Assembly (NCBI GenBank): GCA_025351205.1
Contig: JANXWI010000355.1
Span: 1 to 11,014, forward strand
Source: Deinococcus sp.
Lineage (GTDB): Bacteria > Deinococcota > Deinococci > Deinococcales > Deinococcaceae
Direction: 5' to 3'
Length of the DNA stretch: 11,014 bases
Position 1 is the first letter of the stretch; every line of letters starts with the position of its first letter. Positions 7,841 to 11,014 of the stretch are shown here, in pieces. The translations under genes and the position numbers were made by a program. The notes below the pieces were generated by a model, which ran no database searches, was not told where the DNA came from, and saw nothing but the letters and a program-made list of their open reading frames with translations.

Positions 7841-8049
7841 GCGCGGGCCAGGGCTGGGGCGTGAGCGAATTTTTCACCTGAGCCGGGGTCTGGGCCAGTC
7901 CCGTCCTCTGTTCAGCCGGATCAGGAAAACATCGTCTGGAACATTCCAACCAACCTGCCCGCCCGGCTCTGACCGTACCCGTCCTGGCGGTTCACCGCAG
8001 GAGAAACAGGCTTGAAACACGGTGTTTATCGGCATCGACTGTTTCAGGC

Positions 8050-8103
8050 CGCAAACGGTTCGGCTCAGAAACGGTTCGGATCAGAAACGGTTCGGATCAG
8101 AAC
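8050..8103. repeat. Tandem repeat, 16-bp unit, three copies plus a partial one
   Basis: Copy 1 is CGCAAACGGTTCGGCT (8050-8065). Copies 2 and 3 are identical, CAGAAACGGTTCGGAT (8066-8081, 8082-8097). CAGAAC (8098-8103) starts a fourth. The core CGGTTCGGAT also occurs once at 5221-5230, upstream of the PPIase gene, and GTTCGGCTCAG recurs at 8218-8228. Confidence 0.9.
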
Positions 8104-8157
8104 CTGTGAGGGGCACTGTCCGGATCATTGACAAATGGGCGCCGCAAACACCGACAT

Positions 8158-8191
8158 CAAGAAAGCGCGGAACAGACCTGCTGCTCCGCGC
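8158..8191 (-). terminator. Intrinsic terminator of the type II NADH dehydrogenase gene
   Basis: On the minus strand GCGCGGAGCA pairs with TGTTCCGCGC (10 bp with one G-U), with a 7-base loop, and TTTCTTG follows directly. It lies 33 bases after the gene's stop codon. Confidence 0.85.
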
Positions 8192-8224
8192 CCAGACAAA
8201 TTTTACCCAGACAGGTTGTTCGGC

Positions 8225-9364
<1,140 letters not shown>

Positions 9365-9412
9365 GTCAACTCTCCTGGCCTTGCACTCTGAACTTCTGCG
9401 GACTGAGAAGGT

Positions 9413-9430
9413 GTGTGAAGGCTTTCACAA
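9413..9430. promoter_or_regulatory. Rex-like operator upstream of ndh
   Basis: On the minus strand TTGTGAA-AGCC-TTCACAC matches the Rex operator TTGTGAA-N4-TTCACAA at all but the last base, with perfect 6-bp arms TGTGAA/TTCACA. Rex is the NADH-sensing repressor that controls ndh in several Gram-positive bacteria and is present in Thermus. The same core also fits the CRP pattern TGTGA-N6-TCACA, so the identity of the binder is inferred from gene context. Confidence 0.65.
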
Positions 9431-9550
9431 ATTGGTGTCCTGGCATCATGAGCAGGGCGCGTTGCTCCGGGGTTCCGGCAACTGCACAGCAACTGCTTCC
9501 AGTGTACACAAGACACCAACGCCCTGTGCAGTGTCCGGGCATGCAGATTG

Positions 9551-9662
9551 AGAATGTCTGAGTGGTCAATCCGCAGTCGTCAATCCGCAGTGGCCGATTC
9601 GCAGTGTCCGATTCGCAGTGTCCGATTCACAGTGGCCCACTCACAGTGATCTGTTTACGGTG
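9551..9662. repeat. Degenerate tandem repeat, 14-bp unit, about eight copies
   Basis: Fixed 14-base periodicity runs from 9551 to 9662. Successive units include GTCAATCCGCAGTC, GTCAATCCGCAGTG, GCCGATTCGCAGTG, TCCGATTCGCAGTG, TCCGATTCACAGTG and GCCCACTCACAGTG; the outermost units (9551-9564 and 9649-9662) retain mainly the terminal (A/G)GTG. Neighbouring copies are the most alike, as expected of stepwise duplication. There are no spacers, so it is not a CRISPR array. Confidence 0.85.
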
Positions 9663-9751
9663 GCCGGTCTATCAGGAGGCCACACCACTAGGCTGCAACG
9701 TGGGCGCGGTCCGTACGGCGGGGCAGACAGCCTTCCGCGCGGCGGCCACCT

Positions 9752-10782
<1,031 letters not shown>

Positions 10783-10786
<4 letters not shown>

Positions 10787-10810
10787 TTGCGGGCAGTGTA
10801 GAGCATTTGC
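10783..10810. promoter_or_regulatory. Two copies of GCATTTGC flanking the lacI-type -10 box, candidate operators
   Basis: GCATTTGC occurs at 10783-10790, overlapping the start codon, and at 10803-10810, exactly 20 bases apart (about two helical turns), with the -10 box TACACT between them. Each copy is itself a GCA-TT-TGC partial palindrome. Autoregulation by the LacI-type protein is inferred; typical LacI-family operators are longer palindromes with a central CG. Confidence 0.35.
10795..10800 (-). promoter_or_regulatory. -10 box of the lacI-type gene (near-leaderless)
   Basis: TACACT (minus strand) is 8 bases upstream of the ATG at 10784-10786, giving a leader of only one or two bases. TACACTGC is shared with the divergent promoter at 10941-10948. 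Confidence 0.45.
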
Positions 10811-10940
10811 CCCCGCACTGCCCGCCCACAGACCGCCGCCAGAACCCCGCAATCCGCTGCCAGGCGCGCGGGGCTGGCCGCCGCACAGGGAACCTTGCGG
10901 GTGATCCACCTCTGAATGATCTGCGTCAGAAGTTTTCGGC

Positions 10941-10946
10941 TACACT
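10941..10946 (+). promoter_or_regulatory. -10 box of the divergent gene at 10955 (near-leaderless)
   Basis: TACACT is followed by 8 bases and the ATG at 10955, the same arrangement as the lacI-type promoter on the other strand. No clear -35 box is seen. Confidence 0.45.
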
Positions 10947-10954
10947 GCACGTCC

Positions 10955-11014
10955 ATGACGCGGGAAGCCCAGAACCAGAACGTACAGAACCGTCAGAACG
11001 TCGAGGTTGTCGAG
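10955..11014 (+). CDS. Start of an unidentified protein divergent from the LacI-type gene, truncated by the window end
   Basis: The ATG at 10955-10957 opens a frame that stays open for the remaining 20 codons. The visible peptide begins MTREAQNQNVQNRQ and continues NVEVVE; it is Gln/Asn-rich and hydrophilic and is too short to assign. The evidence for a gene is the near-leaderless TACACT box 8 bases upstream and the divergent placement from a LacI-family repressor, which commonly controls the gene across the shared intergenic region. Function unknown. Confidence 0.5.
   Translation, partial: MTREAQNQNVQNRQNVEVVE

Larger units (their letters stand above)
7829..8224. other. Intergenic region between DUF4388 gene and NADH dehydrogenase gene
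   Basis: This 396-base region contains the DUF4388 leaderless promoter (7835-7840), a perfect palindrome AAACAC-G-GTGTTT (8015-8027), a weak plus-strand TTGAAA-N17-TCGACT (8012-8040), three 16-bp tandem repeats (8050-8103) and the terminator of the NADH dehydrogenase gene (8158-8191). A plus-strand frame at 8022-8276 runs through the repeats and terminator and is not regarded as a gene. Confidence 0.6.
9365..9751. other. Intergenic region upstream of ndh
   Basis: This 387-base region is downstream of the lacI-type gene and upstream of ndh, both on the minus strand. It carries the Rex-like palindrome (9413-9430), a 9-bp inverted repeat ACTGCACAG/CTGTGCAGT (9481-9489, 9524-9532) around the palindrome GTGTACAC (9502-9509), direct repeats of GCAACTGC, and the 14-bp tandem array (9551-9662). 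A candidate -10 TACACT lies near 9501-9506 on the minus strand. No convincing terminator for the lacI-type gene and no gene are visible. Confidence 0.6.

Noticed and set aside
9413..9430. Assigning the palindrome to CRP alone
   Set aside because: TGTGA-N6-TCACA fits CRP, but the outer bases and N4 arrangement fit Rex better and ndh is a classical Rex target; CRP is kept only as an alternative.
9551..9662. CRISPR array
   Set aside because: Units are 14 bp, degenerate and directly adjacent with no unique spacers, and no cas gene is in the window.
10787..10909. 41-residue N-terminal extension of the LacI-type protein
   Set aside because: It places Gly/Ser/Pro-rich sequence before the helix-turn-helix, which normally starts within a few residues of the N-terminus, and it covers the promoter.

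Overview
The window looks like chromosomal DNA of a Deinococcus-type bacterium. The inference rests on several things seen together: high G+C coding DNA; a gyrB gene with a near-consensus radiation/desiccation response motif upstream; several genes whose start codon follows a TAnnnT -10 box by 6-8 bases with no Shine-Dalgarno sequence (leaderless mRNAs are common in Deinococcus); a DUF4388 (PATAN) protein; and short interspersed and tandem repeats. The genus is an inference and the species cannot be named.

Layout. 1-406 (+): 3' end of a hotdog-fold acyl-CoA thioesterase. 434-865 (-): small membrane protein. 988-3018 (-): gyrB, complete, with its own terminator, a TTGACC-N17-TATAGT promoter and the damage-response motif. 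3274-3759 (+): four-helix membrane protein, probably leaderless. 3761-3866: a stretch bounded by a perfect 12-bp inverted repeat, between convergent genes. 3880-4809 (-): SIS-fold protein that looks like a phosphoglucose/phosphomannose isomerase stripped of its N-terminal catalytic motifs. 4968-5057 (+): a doubtful 29-codon ORF. 5127-5203 (-): tRNA-Arg(CCG) with encoded CCA, followed by an intrinsic terminator. 5303-7198 (+): membrane-anchored SurA/PpiC-like chaperone with two tandem repeats of its module and a Thr/Pro tail, ending at a strong terminator. 7301-7828 (-): leaderless DUF4388 protein. 8050-8103: three 16-bp tandem repeats. 8225-9364 (-): type II NADH dehydrogenase, with a terminator downstream and a Rex-like operator 49 bp upstream. 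9551-9662: eight degenerate 14-bp tandem repeats. 9752-10786 (-): LacI-family repressor. 10955-end (+): start of a divergent gene.

The genes are mostly single-gene units separated by terminators, and none form an obvious pathway. The clearest functional links are regulatory: DNA damage control of gyrase, NADH/NAD+ control of the NADH dehydrogenase, and the LacI-type repressor facing a divergent gene. I see no transposase, phage gene, CRISPR array or defence island. The more interesting items are the regulatory sites, the natural Asn in the GyrB TOPRIM motif at the place of E. coli D426, the degenerate SIS protein and two families of short tandem repeats.
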